Shown: positions 10,420 to 21,459, numbered from the stretch's first letter. The stretch is DNA of 64,000 nt from Desulfovibrio sp. (GCF_034006445.1 NZ_JAVESS010000003.1:124001-188000), one strand, 5' to 3'. The notes: generated from the sequence alone by a model not told the origin. Made by a program: numbers and translations.

Positions 10420-12996
10420 GTGGCAGAAATGCAGCAGCCGCAGATAAGCATAGAAAAAGAACTCCGCAAATCGTATCTGGAGTATTCCCTTTCGGTCATC
10501 ATCGGGCGTGCCATCCCGGACGCGCGCGACGGTCTCAAGCCCGTACACAGGCGCATCATGTTCGCCCAGTACGAGCTTGCCAACAACTATAACCGTCCGC
10601 ACAAAAAGTCCGCCCGCGTCGTCGGTGACGTTATCGGTAAGTATCACCCCCACGGCGACTCGGCCGTGTATGATGCTCTGGTGCGTATGGCGCAGGAATT
10701 TTCCATGCGCGATCCGCTGGTGGACGGGCAGGGCAACTTCGGTTCCATTGACGGCGACGCCCCGGCGGCCATGCGTTATACTGAAGTGCGCATGTCAAAG
10801 CTGGCCCAGGAATTTCTGTCCGACCTTGACAAGAACACGGTGGATTTTCGCCCCAACTACGATAATACCCTGCAGGAACCTACGGTTATGCCGAGCAAGG
10901 TTCCCAACCTGCTGCTCAACGGCAGTTCGGGTATTGCCGTTGGCATGGCCACCAACATTCCGCCCCATAACCTTGGGGAGCTGTGCGACGCCCTGCAGTT
11001 GCTGCTTGATGATCCCCAGTGCAGCATTGACGATTTGATGGAGCATGTGAAAGGGCCGGACTTTCCCACCAGCGGTTTTGTCTACGCGGGCAAGGGCCTG
11101 TACGACGCCTATCACACCGGGCGCGGCACCGTTAAGGTGCGTGGCCGCATGGAAATTGAAGACCGCAAGAAGGGTTTTCAATCCATTGTTATCAGAGAGA
11201 TTCCTTACGGGCTCAACAAGTCCACCCTGGTGGAAAAGATCGCGGCCCTGGTCAATGACCGCAAGATAGACGGCATCACCGACCTGCGCGACGAATCCGA
11301 CCGCAAGGGCATCCGCGTGGTCATCGACCTCAAGCGCGGCACCATTCCGGACATTGTCATCAACGGCCTGTACAAGTTCACGCCGCTGGAAACCAGCTTT
11401 GGCATCAATATGCTGGCGGTGGTGGACAATCGCCCGCAACTGCTTAATCTCAAGACAGCGCTTACCTGCTTTATTGATCATCGGCGCGAGGTGGTCATCC
11501 GCCGCACCCGCTATGATCTTGAAAAAGCCGAGGCCCGCGCCCATATTCTTGAAGGTCTGCGCGTCGCCATCGACAATATCGACGAGGTGGTGGCCCTTAT
11601 CCGCGCGTCCGCCAATCCTGAGGAAGCCCGCGCCGCCCTCATGAAGCGCTTCGAGTTTTCCGAGGTTCAGGCCAAGGCCATTCTTGAAATGCGCCTGCAA
11701 CGCCTCACGGGCCTGCAGCGCGATGAACTGATGGCCGAATACAAGGATCTTTTGCAGAAGATTGAGTTCTACCGCTCCATTCTTGAAAATTCCGAAGTGC
11801 TGCGCAACGAGCTCAGGCGCGAAGTCCGCGAAATTCGCGAAACCTTCGTGACCCCGCGCCGCACCGAAGTGCTGCGTGAGGCCCTGACGGACATTGATAT
11901 CGAAGACCTCATTCCTGATGAGGAAGTGGTCATCACCCTGTCGCGTCGCGGCTACATGAAGCGCACCGGGCTTGAAAACTATCAGCAGCAGAAGCGCGGC
12001 GGCAAGGGTATTGCCGCCCTGCACACCTCTGATGACGACTATGTGCAGGAATTTTTGAGCACCACCAACCACCAGTATCTCTGCCTCTTTACCAACAAGG
12101 GCCGCATGCACCAGCTCAAGGTGCACCAGGTGCCCGAAGGCAGTCGTACGGCCAAGGGCGTGCATATCAACAACCTGCTGCCGCTTGAGGAAAACGAGTG
12201 GGTCACCACGGTACTGGCCCTGCGCGAATTCGCGGAAGACAAGTACTTCTTCTTTGTGACCAAGCGCGGCATGGTCAAGCGCTCCTCGGCCTCACTGTAC
12301 GCCCGGTGCCGCAAGACCGGCCTCATGGCCGTGGGCCTGCGCGAGGACGACGAACTGGTGGTGGTGCGTCCCATCCGTGAAGACAGCCATATTGTGCTGG
12401 CCACGGCCGACGGCATCGCCATCCGCTTCTCGTGCAGGGACGTGCGGCCCATGGGCCGCGTGGCCACCGGCGTCAAGGGCATAGCCCTGCGCAGGCAGGA
12501 TTTTGTGGTTGCCGGCGTTATCGTGAAGGAAACGGATCAGACCACAGAGATCATGTCCATTTCCGCCAACGGCTACGGCAAGCGCACCAGCGTGGAGCTT
12601 TACCGCCTGCAGTCGCGCGGCGGCAAGGGCATCATCAACTTCAAGGTTACGGGCAAGACCGGGCCTGTGGTTGGGGCCATGCCCGTGCGCGACAATGACG
12701 GCCTGATCCTGCTGACCTCGGCCAACAAGATCGTGCGCATCAGCGTGGACGAAGTCCGCACCAAGGGCCGCGCCACCATGGGCGTCATGCTGGTGCGTCT
12801 GGACGAAGGCGGCCATGTGGTGGGCTTTGACCGTGTGGACGAAGGCGGACAGACCGGACGCGACCTTGATGAGGAACTGGACGATGCAACGCCCGTTTTG
12901 GCGGTGGAAGGCGCGCAGGCCCCGGCAGGGGACGCCGCCGACACAGCCGGGGACGAAGCGGCGAGCCAGCGGGACGAGCCGGAAGATGACGCCTGA
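10420..12996 (+). CDS. gyrA: DNA gyrase subunit A
   Basis: The DNA breakage-reunion subunit of gyrase. The 858-residue protein has the quinolone-resistance region [17 protein letters not shown], with Ser and Asp/Glu-type positions as in susceptible E. coli, the catalytic Tyr in AAMRYTE, and the C-terminal beta-pinwheel with the GyrA box [10 protein letters not shown] strongly acidic tail (DEELDDA to DEPEDDA) follows. The first codon is taken as GTG at 10420, eight bases after GCGAGG; an ATG at 10429 would remove only three residues. Confidence 0.96.
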   Translation: MAEMQQPQISIEKELRKSYLEYSLSVIIGRAIPDARDGLKPVHRRIMFAQYELANNYNRPHKKSARVVGDVIGKYHPHGDSAVYDALVRMAQEFSMRDPLVDGQGNFGSIDGDAPAAMRYTEVRMSKLAQEFLSDLDKNTVDFRPNYDNTLQEPTVMPSKVPNLLLNGSSGIAVGMATNIPPHNLGELCDALQLLLDDPQCSIDDLMEHVKGPDFPTSGFVYAGKGLYDAYHTGRGTVKVRGRMEIEDRKKGFQSIVIREIPYGLNKSTLVEKIAALVNDRKIDGITDLRDESDRKGIRVVIDLKRGTIPDIVINGLYKFTPLETSFGINMLAVVDNRPQLLNLKTALTCFIDHRREVVIRRTRYDLEKAEARAHILEGLRVAIDNIDEVVALIRASANPEEARAALMKRFEFSEVQAKAILEMRLQRLTGLQRDELMAEYKDLLQKIEFYRSILENSEVLRNELRREVREIRETFVTPRRTEVLREALTDIDIEDLIPDEEVVITLSRRGYMKRTGLENYQQQKRGGKGIAALHTSDDDYVQEFLSTTNHQYLCLFTNKGRMHQLKVHQVPEGSRTAKGVHINNLLPLEENEWVTTVLALREFAEDKYFFFVTKRGMVKRSSASLYARCRKTGLMAVGLREDDELVVVRPIREDSHIVLATADGIAIRFSCRDVRPMGRVATGVKGIALRRQDFVVAGVIVKETDQTTEIMSISANGYGKRTSVELYRLQSRGGKGIINFKVTGKTGPVVGAMPVRDNDGLILLTSANKIVRISVDEVRTKGRATMGVMLVRLDEGGHVVGFDRVDEGGQTGRDLDEELDDATPVLAVEGAQAPAGDAADTAGDEAASQRDEPEDDA

Positions 12997-13010
12997 TAAG
13001 GCCTTGCGGC

Positions 13011-13928
13011 ATGTTTTTCACTGTTGATAAAAAGGGGTTCGGGGGGGCCGTTGCGCCCCCCCGGTCGCCGCAGGGCGCTTGGGGGCGGCTTGCGGCATTT
13101 GCAGGGCAGGAGGGTGCATGGCGGCTCCGCTTGCGGGGTTTGGCACTGTGCCTGCTCTGGTGCCTGTGTTTTTCTCTTGTGGGCTGTGACGGCCCGGCCC
13201 TGAAAGGCGACGACCTTTCCCAGGCGCGGGAAGCTGTTTCGCAACGGCAGTGGTCACTTGCCGAAAGGCTGCTTGAGCGGTATCTGCGTGAATCGCAGGA
13301 CAGTCAGGACGCCGACAGCAGGTGGGAGGCATGGCAGCAGCTGCTTGTGGTGGTCAACGCCGCAGGGCAGGAGCCGCGCGCGAGCCTTGAATATCTTGAA
13401 ACCATGCAGGAAGAGTATCTGGACGACGACGCCCGCAGCGCCGTCATCCTGAAGCGCATGGCTGAAGTGTATGAGGGTCTGCACCGCTATGGGCGCGCCG
13501 TGGACATGTGGAGCGCCTATATAGGTCTTGGCGGGCTGAGTCCGCAGCAGGTGCTTGAAGGGCACAGGCGTCTGGCGGCCATGCAGTTCAGTCTGCGGCG
13601 GTTTGACGCTGGCGAGGACACCCTGCAGCAATGTCTGGCCCTGCCCCTGCCGGACCACGACAAGATCATGTGCATGTATGATCTGGCTGATCAGAACATG
13701 GCACGGGAACGCTGGCAGGAAGTGTCCGGCCTGTCGCAACAGATTCTGGACAGCGATCCTGACCAGAACGTGCGCGGGCTTGCCGGGTATCTGCTGGCGG
13801 ACGCCCTTGAGCAACTGGGCAAGAATGGCGAAGCATTGAAACAATTTGAACTGGCGCGCGACGCATACCCCAATCCGTCGGTCATCGACAATCGCATTGC
13901 GCATCTGCGCAAAAAACTGAAGAAGTAA
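13011..13928 (+). CDS. TPR-type lipoprotein of unknown role
   Basis: The 305-residue product has a lipoprotein signal: hydrophobic LRGLALCLLWCLCFSL then lipobox LVGC, with the lipidated Cys at 59 and Asp at +2. In E. coli that Asp keeps lipoproteins in the inner membrane. The mature part is made of TPR-like helical pairs (ALAERLLERYL, YGRAVDMWSAY, AGYLLADALEQLG). It probably scaffolds other envelope proteins; the exact role is not recognised. The start is uncertain. An ATG at 13011 gives an unusually long pre-signal region that reads through a G7/C7 hairpin at 13041-13062, so a downstream non-ATG start is possible. It lies just before purF. Confidence 0.75.
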   Translation: MFFTVDKKGFGGAVAPPRSPQGAWGRLAAFAGQEGAWRLRLRGLALCLLWCLCFSLVGCDGPALKGDDLSQAREAVSQRQWSLAERLLERYLRESQDSQDADSRWEAWQQLLVVVNAAGQEPRASLEYLETMQEEYLDDDARSAVILKRMAEVYEGLHRYGRAVDMWSAYIGLGGLSPQQVLEGHRRLAAMQFSLRRFDAGEDTLQQCLALPLPDHDKIMCMYDLADQNMARERWQEVSGLSQQILDSDPDQNVRGLAGYLLADALEQLGKNGEALKQFELARDAYPNPSVIDNRIAHLRKKLKK

Positions 13929-13933
13929 GGCTT

Positions 13934-15337
13934 ATGATTAAGCACGAATGCGGTGTTTTCGGCATTTATGACCACGACGAGGCTGCCCGTCTGGCCTACT
14001 TCGGACTTTACGCCCAGCAGCACCGGGGGCAGGAAAGTGCGGGTATAGTCACTTTTGATAAGGACGGCGTGCACGAGCACAAGGGCATGGGCCTTGTGCC
14101 CGACGTTTTTACCGAAGCCAGCCTGAAAATGCTCACGGGCCGCAACGCTGTGGGGCATGTGCGCTATTCCACCACGGGCAGTTCTTCTGCCGGTAATGCC
14201 CAGCCCTTTCTGACCACCTACAAGGGCAGGGCCATTGCGCTGGCCCATAACGGCAACCTCGTCAATGCCGGACAGTTGCGCGAAGACCTTGAAAACGAAG
14301 GGGCCATTTTTTCCACCAGCAACGACACGGAAGTGTTCATGCATCTGCTGGTGCGCGCCCTGCGCCACAACGATTTGCCGGGAGCCGTCAAGGAGGCCTG
14401 TTACAGGGTGCGCGGCGCGTACTGCCTGCTGGTCATGATGGACGGCATCCTCGTGGCCGTGCGCGACCCCCACGGCTTTCATCCCCTGGCCCTGGGCCGC
14501 ATGGACGGAAGCCACGTCTTTGCGTCCGAAACCTGCGCCTTTGACCTGCTGGAGGCGGAGTTCGTCCGCTCGGTGGCGCCGGGTGAAGTGGTGGTGGTTG
14601 AGGGCAACAGCATGCGCAGTGAGAGCCTTATTCAGCCCATGCCCAAAAAGCCCGCCCAGTGCATTTTCGAGCTGGTGTATTTTGCCAGGCCCGACTCCTA
14701 TGTTTTTGACGAGCAGGTCTACCTCTGCCGTAAAAAAATGGGCTGCAACCTGGCCAATGAATCCACGCCGGACGTGGATTTCGTCATGCCCTTTCCCGAT
14801 TCCGGCATCTATCCCGCCCTGGGCTTTGCCCAGTGTTCGGGCCTGCCCTATGAGCATGCCATGATACGCAACCACTATGTGGGGCGTACCTTTATCCAGC
14901 CGTCGCAGAGCATGCGCAGCTTTGGCGTGCGGGTGAAGATCAATCCCGTGCGCGAGATGATTGACGGCAAGCGCATCTGCATCATTGACGACAGCATCGT
15001 GCGCGGCACCACCATGATGACCCGCGTCAAAAAGCTGCGCGAGCTTGGGGCCAGAGAAGTGCACATACGCATTTCGTCCCCGCCGGTCATCTCGCCCTGT
15101 TATTACGGCATTGATTTTTCTTCGCGCGGCGAACTTATCGCGGCCCAGCACAATCTGGCGGAAATAACGCGCAAGCTGGACGTGGATTCGCTGCACTATC
15201 TCAGTATTGAGGGCCTGCTTGGTTCCGTGGCGCAGCCGCAAAATTACTGCATGGCCTGTTTCACGGGGAACTATCCCGTGCCCTGTGAGGACTGCGGCGG
15301 CAAGTTTAAGCTTGAAGGCTCCTGCGGTTCACGCTAA
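13934..15337 (+). CDS. purF: Amidophosphoribosyltransferase
   Basis: PurF makes 5-phosphoribosylamine from PRPP and glutamine, the first step of purine synthesis. The 467-residue enzyme starts MIKHECGVFGIYD. Cys6 is the N-terminal nucleophile exposed after removal of a very short propeptide. The PRPP loop is CIIDDSIVRGTT. Cysteines in QCIFELVYF, ISPCYYGID and CMACFTGNYP match the B. subtilis-type [4Fe-4S] class, which is oxygen-sensitive and fits an anaerobe. It begins five bases after the lipoprotein stop codon. Confidence 0.96.
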   Translation: MIKHECGVFGIYDHDEAARLAYFGLYAQQHRGQESAGIVTFDKDGVHEHKGMGLVPDVFTEASLKMLTGRNAVGHVRYSTTGSSSAGNAQPFLTTYKGRAIALAHNGNLVNAGQLREDLENEGAIFSTSNDTEVFMHLLVRALRHNDLPGAVKEACYRVRGAYCLLVMMDGILVAVRDPHGFHPLALGRMDGSHVFASETCAFDLLEAEFVRSVAPGEVVVVEGNSMRSESLIQPMPKKPAQCIFELVYFARPDSYVFDEQVYLCRKKMGCNLANESTPDVDFVMPFPDSGIYPALGFAQCSGLPYEHAMIRNHYVGRTFIQPSQSMRSFGVRVKINPVREMIDGKRICIIDDSIVRGTTMMTRVKKLRELGAREVHIRISSPPVISPCYYGIDFSSRGELIAAQHNLAEITRKLDVDSLHYLSIEGLLGSVAQPQNYCMACFTGNYPVPCEDCGGKFKLEGSCGSR

Positions 15338-15398
15338 TTTCTGGCCCCCGGCCAGGAGGCCGAAAAAGCGCCCGATACAGGGCACATTTGAGGAAGAC

Positions 15399-16649
15399 AT
15401 GAGCATTGCACGCATCAAGGGTTTCGCGGACATGTTTCCGCCGGACAGTGACATCTTCACCCGTATGGAAAATACCGCTCGGGATGTTTTCAGCCGGTAC
15501 GGTTTTGTGGAACTGCGCACGCCCATTGTGGAATTTACCGAGCTTTTTCAGCGCTCCATTGGTGAAGAAACCGATGTGGTGCAAAAAGAAATGTATACCT
15601 TTCCCGACCGCAAGGGCAGGTCGCTGACCCTGCGGCCAGAGGCCACGGCGGGCGTCATGCGCGCCTATATTGAAAGCGGCCTCGCCAACAGGGAACCGGT
15701 AAGCCGCCTTTTCACCACCGGGCCCATGTTCCGCTATGAGCGCCCGCAGAAGGGGCGCATGCGGCAGTTCCACCAGATCAACTGCGAATGCCTTGGTTCG
15801 CACAGCCCCTATGCCGACGCCGACCTTATCAGCATGCTGCTGCGCTTTCTGGACGCCCTGGGCCTCAAGGATCTGACACTCAAGGTCAATTCCCTTGGCT
15901 GCGCCGAGTGCCGCCCCAAGTTCAAGGAGGCCCTGCTGGCCTATTTGCAAACCGTGGACAGCGCCGCTCTTTGCCCGGACTGCGCCCGCAGGGTCAACAC
16001 CAATCCCCTGCGCGTGCTGGACTGCAAGCAGCCCGGCTGCCGCGCCATCACGGATGCGGCCCCCAAGCTGCTGGACTACAACTGCCCGGAGTGCCGCGCC
16101 CATTTTGACACGGTGCTGGATCTGCTCGGCGCGGAAAAGCTGGCCTATGAGCTTGATCACAGGCTGGTGCGCGGGCTGGACTACTATTGCCGTACCACCT
16201 TTGAGGTGGTAAGCGGCAGCATCGGCGCGCAGGCTGCCGTTGCGGGCGGTGGCCGTTATGACGGCCTTGTGAAGAGCCTTGGCGGCCCCGACACCCCGGG
16301 CGTGGGCTTTGCCGCGGGCATGGAGCGCCTGGCCCTCATGATGGGCGAAGCAGGCGCAAATCCGGCGGACTTCTATCTTGTGGCCATGGACGCTCAAAGC
16401 AGAACGCAGGGCTACGCCTTGGCCCAGAATCTGCGTGGGGCTGGCCTCAGGGGCGAAATGAATTTCAGCGAAGGCGGCTTTAAAAGCCTCATGCGTCAGG
16501 CTGGCAAGTCCGGCGCGCGCTACTGCCTTATCATGGGGCCTGATGAAGCGGCCCAGAACACAGTGGTCATAAAAAATCTGGAAAGCGGAGAGCAGACAGC
16601 CGTTCCGCAGTCTGAAGCACTACACTTTTTGCAAACGGGAACCAACTAA
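15399..16649 (+). CDS. hisS: Histidyl-tRNA synthetase
   Basis: Charges tRNA-His. The 416-residue class II synthetase shows motif 2 ([21 protein letters not shown]), the HisA signature [12 protein letters not shown] and motif 3 ([13 protein letters not shown]), with a C-terminal anticodon-binding domain. The ATG at 15399 is chosen because it is preceded by GAGGAAG and gives the standard N-terminus [11 protein letters not shown]; earlier in-frame codons belong to the end of purF. The next gene, aspS, starts one base after its stop, so the two synthetase genes form an operon. Confidence 0.96.
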   Translation: MSIARIKGFADMFPPDSDIFTRMENTARDVFSRYGFVELRTPIVEFTELFQRSIGEETDVVQKEMYTFPDRKGRSLTLRPEATAGVMRAYIESGLANREPVSRLFTTGPMFRYERPQKGRMRQFHQINCECLGSHSPYADADLISMLLRFLDALGLKDLTLKVNSLGCAECRPKFKEALLAYLQTVDSAALCPDCARRVNTNPLRVLDCKQPGCRAITDAAPKLLDYNCPECRAHFDTVLDLLGAEKLAYELDHRLVRGLDYYCRTTFEVVSGSIGAQAAVAGGGRYDGLVKSLGGPDTPGVGFAAGMERLALMMGEAGANPADFYLVAMDAQSRTQGYALAQNLRGAGLRGEMNFSEGGFKSLMRQAGKSGARYCLIMGPDEAAQNTVVIKNLESGEQTAVPQSEALHFLQTGTN

Positions 16650-16650
16650 C

Positions 16651-18543
16651 ATGACTCAAGAAAGCCAGATGGCGGAACAGACGCCCGCGCAGGGCCAGGA
16701 CGTGCAGCAGGAGCATCAGAAGTACATCGCCGACCTTGGCCAGTGGCATCGCACCCACAATTGCGGTGAACTGACCCTTGCCAATGACGGGCAGGATGTC
16801 TGCATCATGGGCTGGGTACAGTACCGGCGCGACCACGGCGGCCTTATCTTTGTGGATCTGCGTGACCGCATGGGCCTTACCCAGGTGGTGTTCAGCCCTG
16901 ACGCGGCCCCCAAGGCGCACGAAAACGCGCACATCCTGCGCTCGGAATACGTGCTCGCCATCAAGGGCAGGGTGCGCCCGCGCCCCGAGGGCATGATCAA
17001 TCCCAATATGGTCACGGGCCAGATCGAAGTGGTGGCCACGGAATGGAAGCTGCTCAACACTTCCAAAACCCCGCCCTTCGCCATTGAAGACCGCTGCGAC
17101 GCCGGTGAAAACCTGCGCCTGACCTGGCGCTATCTTGACCTGCGCCGTCCGCGCATGCAGGCCAATCTTCGCCTGCGCCACAAGGTGGCCCAGTGCGTGC
17201 GCCGCTATCTGGACGACAACAGCTTTGTTGAGGTGGAAACCCCCATCCTCACCAAGTCCACGCCCGAAGGCGCGCGTGACTTTCTGGTGCCCAGCCGTCT
17301 GAATGCCGGGGAATTCTACGCCCTGCCGCAGTCGCCCCAGCTCTTCAAGCAGCTGCTCATGGTGGCCGGCATGGATCGTTACTTCCAGATCGTGCGCTGC
17401 TTCCGTGACGAAGACCTGCGCGCCGACCGCCAGCCCGAGTTCACCCAGGTGGACATCGAAATGAGCTTTGCGGACGAGGAAACGGTCATGGGCATGGCTG
17501 AAGGCCTTATGGCCCGCGTGTTCAAGGACGTCATGGGCAAGGACATTGCGCTGCCCTTCCCGCGCATGCCCTGGGACGAAGCCATGGCCCGCTACGGCGT
17601 GGACAAGCCCGATACCCGCTTTGGCCTTGAACTTGTGAACATTACCGACATCGTGCGTGGTTCCGGCTTCAAGCTTTTTGCCACCGCGCCCCTGGTCAAG
17701 GGCATGAAGGTTCCCGGCGGCGAAGGCATGACCCGCAAGGAAATCGACGCCTTTACCGAGTTTGTCAAAATCTACGGCGCTCAGGGTCTGGCCTGGATCA
17801 AGATCAAGGCCGACGAGTGGCAGTCGCCCATTGCCAAGTTCCTTTCCGACGAGGAGCGCAAGGGCATTGCCGAAGCTCTGGATCTCAAGGTGGGCGATAT
17901 CGTGTTCTTCCAGGCTGGGGATCCGGGCATGGTCAATGCGGCGCTGGGCAATTTGCGCGTGCACCTGGCCCAGCACCTCAAGCTCATTCCCGAGGACAGC
18001 TTCAACTTCCTCTGGGTCACGGACTTTCCGCTGTTTGAATACAATGATGAAGAAAAACGGTATGTTGCCTGCCACCATCCCTTCACGGCTCCGGCTCCCG
18101 GTCATATGGAATTCATGACCTCTGATCCGGCCAAGGCCCGCGCCCGCGCCTATGATATGGTGCTCAACGGCAGTGAAGTGGGCGGCGGCTCCATCCGCAT
18201 ACATTCGGGCGAGGTGCAGCGCCGCATGTTTGAAGCCCTTGGCTTTACGCCCGAGCAGGCCGAAAGCCAGTTCGGCTTCCTCATCCAGGCTCTGGAGCAG
18301 GGCGCTCCGCCGCACGGCGGCCTTGCCTTCGGCCTTGACCGCCTTATCATGTTGTTGGCAGGTGCAAGCAGCATCCGCGACGTTATCGCCTTCCCCAAAA
18401 CGCAAAAAGCCACCTGCCTCATGACGGACGCGCCTGCGCCCGTGGCAGCCAAGCAACTGCGTGAACTGGGCCTGCGCCTGCGCGAACAGCCGGGCGACAA
18501 GCCCAAGACCGATAAACCCGGCCAAGAGGCAAAGGCGGAATAA
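16651..18543 (+). CDS. aspS: Aspartyl-tRNA synthetase (bacterial type)
   Basis: Charges tRNA-Asp, and possibly tRNA-Asn if the cell uses the transamidation route. The 630-residue protein has the OB-fold anticodon domain ([23 protein letters not shown]), the class II core with [11 protein letters not shown] and [16 protein letters not shown], the bacterial GAD insertion, and motif 3 ([14 protein letters not shown]). It has a 20 to 25-residue Gln-rich N-terminal extension; an alternative ATG at 16669 would trim six residues. It forms an operon with hisS and is followed by def after 43 bp. Confidence 0.96.
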   Translation: MTQESQMAEQTPAQGQDVQQEHQKYIADLGQWHRTHNCGELTLANDGQDVCIMGWVQYRRDHGGLIFVDLRDRMGLTQVVFSPDAAPKAHENAHILRSEYVLAIKGRVRPRPEGMINPNMVTGQIEVVATEWKLLNTSKTPPFAIEDRCDAGENLRLTWRYLDLRRPRMQANLRLRHKVAQCVRRYLDDNSFVEVETPILTKSTPEGARDFLVPSRLNAGEFYALPQSPQLFKQLLMVAGMDRYFQIVRCFRDEDLRADRQPEFTQVDIEMSFADEETVMGMAEGLMARVFKDVMGKDIALPFPRMPWDEAMARYGVDKPDTRFGLELVNITDIVRGSGFKLFATAPLVKGMKVPGGEGMTRKEIDAFTEFVKIYGAQGLAWIKIKADEWQSPIAKFLSDEERKGIAEALDLKVGDIVFFQAGDPGMVNAALGNLRVHLAQHLKLIPEDSFNFLWVTDFPLFEYNDEEKRYVACHHPFTAPAPGHMEFMTSDPAKARARAYDMVLNGSEVGGGSIRIHSGEVQRRMFEALGFTPEQAESQFGFLIQALEQGAPPHGGLAFGLDRLIMLLAGASSIRDVIAFPKTQKATCLMTDAPAPVAAKQLRELGLRLREQPGDKPKTDKPGQEAKAE

Positions 18544-18586
18544 CGAACGTCGGCCCCGGCCCCCCGCCGGGGTTTAAGGAATATAT

Positions 18587-19105
18587 ATGATTCTTGATAT
18601 TGTTACCTATCCTGACCCGCGCCTCAAAGAGGTGTGCGAGCCTGTGGGCGAGGTGACGGATGAAATCCGCCAGTTTGCCGCAGACATGCTCGAAACCATG
18701 TATGAAGCGCCCGGCGTGGGCCTTGCCGCTCCACAGGTGGGCCGCAATATCCGCATGCTTGTGATGGACCCCACCGCGCAGAAGGATGAGAGAAACCCCA
18801 GGGTGCTCATCAATCCCGTGCTGACCCTTTCTGGAGAGGAAGTGGTGAGCGAGCAGGAGGGCTGCCTTTCCGTGCCCATGAACTACCGGGCAGACGTGAA
18901 GCGCATGAGCAAGGTGCATCTGAGCGCGCGGGATCTGGACGGCAATGCTATCGAGGAAGATCTTGAGGAGTTCCCCGCCATTGTCATGCAGCACGAGTAT
19001 GACCATCTGGACGGCGTCCTGTTTATTGACAGGATCAGCCGCCTGCGGCGCAGTCTGTATGACAGCAAGGTAAAAAAATGGCTCAAGAAAAAGACTGCCG
19101 AATAG
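18587..19105 (+). CDS. def: Peptide deformylase
   Basis: Removes the formyl group from nascent proteins. The 172-residue metalloenzyme carries all three family motifs: GVGLAAPQVG, EGCLSVP (metal-ligand Cys) and HEYDHLDG (two His ligands and the catalytic Glu). The start at 18587 gives the usual N-terminus ILDIVTYPDPRL. Its last 28 bases overlap the start of fmt in another frame, the common def-fmt pairing of enzymes that add and remove formyl. Confidence 0.96.
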   Translation: MILDIVTYPDPRLKEVCEPVGEVTDEIRQFAADMLETMYEAPGVGLAAPQVGRNIRMLVMDPTAQKDERNPRVLINPVLTLSGEEVVSEQEGCLSVPMNYRADVKRMSKVHLSARDLDGNAIEEDLEEFPAIVMQHEYDHLDGVLFIDRISRLRRSLYDSKVKKWLKKKTAE

Positions 19106-20091
19106 TCTTTATGGGTACGCCGGACTTTGCGGCCGCCAGCCTTAAAAAGCTGGCGGCCTGGCCGCGCGCCCGTATAGTGGCTGTGTATACGCAGCCCGAC
19201 CGTCCGGCAGGGCGCGGCCACAAGCTTGCCATGTCGGCTGTAAAAAAACTGGCGCTTGAGCTGGGCATTCCCGTGTACCAGCCAGCCAGTCTCAAGGGTG
19301 CTGAGGCTCAGGCGGAACTTGCGGCCCTCAAGCCCGATGTGCTGGCCGTGGCCGCCTACGGCCTGATCCTGCCCGACGCCGTGCTTGCCATGCCCCGGCT
19401 TGCGCCGGTCAACGTACACGCCTCCGTGCTGCCCCGTCTGCGCGGTGCGGCGCCCATCCAGCGGGCGGTTATGGAAGGCTGGCAGTCGGAATCCCGCGCG
19501 GGCATCTCCATCATGCGCATTGGCAGCAGACTTGATGCGGGGCCTGTGTACGCCATGAGCGATACGCCCATTGGCGAGCACACCTCCGGCACCTTGCACG
19601 ATGCCCTGGCCGAAATGGGGGCTGACCTTCTCATAAAGGTGCTGGATGACATGCTTGAGGGCAGGGCCGTGGCTGTGGAGCAGGATGAAAGCCTTGCCAC
19701 CCACGCCGCCAAGCTTGGCAAGCGTGACGGTTTTGTGGACTGGGCGCAGACGGCGGCGCAGGTGCATGCGCAGATTCGCGGCGTAACGCCCAAGCCGGGC
19801 GCGCGTACTGTGCTGCATCTTGATGCGGCTGATGATTTTGCCGCCCAGATTCTGCCGCTGATTGTTTCACCTGGAACAGTGGGCGAGGCCACGGCGGGTG
19901 AACAAGCCGGCACCCTGCGTCATGACAGCCAGGGCCTTGGCGTTGCCTGCGCCGACCGCTGGTATATGTTCGGCATGGTTCGGCCCGAAGGCCGTAAGGA
20001 CATGCCCGTGCGCGATTTGCTCAACGGCAGCCTCAAGAATCTTCCTGAGGGGCTCTGTGGTCACGCCCGGCAACTGGAAGAGCCTGCATAG
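19078..20091 (+). CDS. fmt: Methionyl-tRNA formyltransferase
   Basis: Formylates initiator Met-tRNA with 10-formyl-THF. The 337-residue protein has the formyl-transferase signature NVHASVLPRLRGAAPIQRA, with the catalytic Asn and His, and a C-terminal OB-like tRNA-binding domain. The start at 19078 (AAGG seven bases upstream) lies inside the end of def; a second in-frame ATG at 19111 (MGTPDF) would omit eleven residues. A parS-like sequence lies inside the gene at 19863-19878. An intrinsic terminator follows. Confidence 0.96.
   Translation: MAQEKDCRIVFMGTPDFAAASLKKLAAWPRARIVAVYTQPDRPAGRGHKLAMSAVKKLALELGIPVYQPASLKGAEAQAELAALKPDVLAVAAYGLILPDAVLAMPRLAPVNVHASVLPRLRGAAPIQRAVMEGWQSESRAGISIMRIGSRLDAGPVYAMSDTPIGEHTSGTLHDALAEMGADLLIKVLDDMLEGRAVAVEQDESLATHAAKLGKRDGFVDWAQTAAQVHAQIRGVTPKPGARTVLHLDAADDFAAQILPLIVSPGTVGEATAGEQAGTLRHDSQGLGVACADRWYMFGMVRPEGRKDMPVRDLLNGSLKNLPEGLCGHARQLEEPA
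19863..19878. promoter_or_regulatory. parS-like site inside fmt
   Basis: TGTTTCACCTGGAACA matches the bacterial parS consensus TGTTTCACGTGAAACA at 14 of 16 positions. ParB could bind here as one of several origin-proximal sites. The two mismatches, one in the central dyad, make this tentative. Confidence 0.35.
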
Positions 20092-20118
20092 GGCAGGCTT
20101 GCCCTGAAATTTTTGTGG

Positions 20119-20153
20119 AGAGGGATACTTTTTTAAAAGGTCCCTCTTTCTTG
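20119..20153 (+). terminator. Intrinsic terminator after fmt
   Basis: AGAGGGA/TCCCTCT arms (20119-20125, 20141-20147) with internal pairing of the A/T-rich loop, then TTCTTGTTTTT. It lies 28 bases after the fmt stop. The rest of the 20154-20438 spacer has T-rich runs but no recognisable feature. Confidence 0.75.
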
Positions 20154-20438
20154 TTTTTGCCGTAGGGGTACCCACGTGTGGACACAGCACCCTGTTGGGG
20201 TAAGTGTCCCGGTTTGCACGGGTGGTAAAATCCGTTGTCGGCATACACAGACCTGTACAGACAGCTTTGCGGGCGGCCGTTTTGGGCCTGTTTTTTTTCT
20301 TTTTTGCAGCGTGATATGGGACAGGCTCTTTTGTTGCGCACAAGCCGCCTGAGGCGTAAAATCTGGTATACGCCCATTTTTGCTTTGCATTTTGCTTTTT
20401 TTTCTTTCCTGACGTTTGGCCTGACCCCATGAGGCTTC

Positions 20439-21275
20439 ATGAAACTGCGTAAATCTCCTTTTTCTCTTCCTCCCGATCAGTATGGGGGCGCGCGAAAGCG
20501 CACCTTCATCGGGCTCATGCTGGCATCGAGTGTGGTTCTTTGTCTTGGCCTGGCCATCTTTCTTATCCTGCCCTGGTCTGACGCCCTGAGCGGTGTGGTC
20601 TGGCTCGAGCGGCTCAGTGTTGTGGTGGCCCTGGTGTGCATCACTGCCCTCATGTGGCTCAGCCTCATGCTGGTGTTTCATATCTATACCGGCAAGGCTC
20701 TGCCCGGCGCTGGCAGCGTGCGTCATGTGACCATACGGCTGTATTTTCCGCTTATGGAGTTGCTGGCCAAGTTTGTGGGCATTGACAGGGGCAGTGTGCG
20801 GCGCAGCTTCATCAAGGTGAACAACGAACTTGTGCTTTCGCGCCGTAAGACCGTCGAGCCGCACAAGCTGCTGCTGCTTTTGCCCCATTGCGTGCAGCGC
20901 TCCGCCTGTCCGCATCGGCTGGTTCATAATGCCGACTTGTGCCTGCGCTGCGGCGGATGTCCGGTCGGCGCGCTGCTCGATCTGCGCGACAAGTATGGGA
21001 TCAGGTTTGCCATTGCCACAGGCGGAACCATCGCGCGGCGTATTGTGGTGCAGACCCGGCCCGACTGCATCATTGCCGTGGCCTGTGAACGTGACCTTAC
21101 CTCAGGCATACAGGACAGCTACCCCCTGCCTGTCTTCGGCGTGCTCAACAGCCGCCCCAAGGGGCCGTGTCTTGACACCCTTGTGCCCATGGAAGCCCTT
21201 GAGGATGTCATTCGCCTCTTTCTTGGCCTCAGTGACAGCCTGACCCCGCAACCTCTGCTGTTATGGAAACGCTGA
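20439..21275 (+). CDS. DUF116 membrane protein
   Basis: A 278-residue protein of the DUF116 family, function unknown. Two transmembrane helices (about residues 27-50 and 62-85) are followed by a soluble domain with the family's cysteine pattern: LPHCVQRSACPHR and CLRCGGCPVGAL, then VACERDLTSGIQD. The Cys cluster could hold a metal or Fe-S centre (inference). Family members commonly sit beside fmt and rsmB, as here. The last codons and the stop (TGG AAA CGC TGA) coincide with the edge of the 125-bp palindromic repeat at 21265-21390, so an insertion may have set the present C-terminus. Confidence 0.85.
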   Translation: MKLRKSPFSLPPDQYGGARKRTFIGLMLASSVVLCLGLAIFLILPWSDALSGVVWLERLSVVVALVCITALMWLSLMLVFHIYTGKALPGAGSVRHVTIRLYFPLMELLAKFVGIDRGSVRRSFIKVNNELVLSRRKTVEPHKLLLLLPHCVQRSACPHRLVHNADLCLRCGGCPVGALLDLRDKYGIRFAIATGGTIARRIVVQTRPDCIIAVACERDLTSGIQDSYPLPVFGVLNSRPKGPCLDTLVPMEALEDVIRLFLGLSDSLTPQPLLLWKR

Positions 21276-21390
21276 TTTATTCAGTTTGGCGGTGTTGCTT
21301 CATTTTTTTTGAAACAGTCGAGGACGGAAGAGTCCACTCCTGCTTCAAAATAAGATCGCGCCTTGCCAAACGAAACAACAGCGCGTTTCC
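21265..21390 (-). repeat. 125-bp nested-palindrome repeat, copy 1
   Basis: About 125 bp bounded by GGAAACGC and GCGTTTCC. Inside are GTTTGGC/GCCAAAC inverted blocks and a central GAAACAG-type dyad around a GGACTCTTCCGTCC core. Near-identical copies are at 49792-49915 and 52321-52445 in the opposite orientation. This copy overlaps the stop codon of the DUF116 gene. Confidence 0.85.
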
Positions 21391-21459
21391 AGGAGCTCTT
21401 TAATCAGTGCTTCCTACAATGGTTGCCGTAAATCTACACAATGACGGGGAGGGCAGGGC

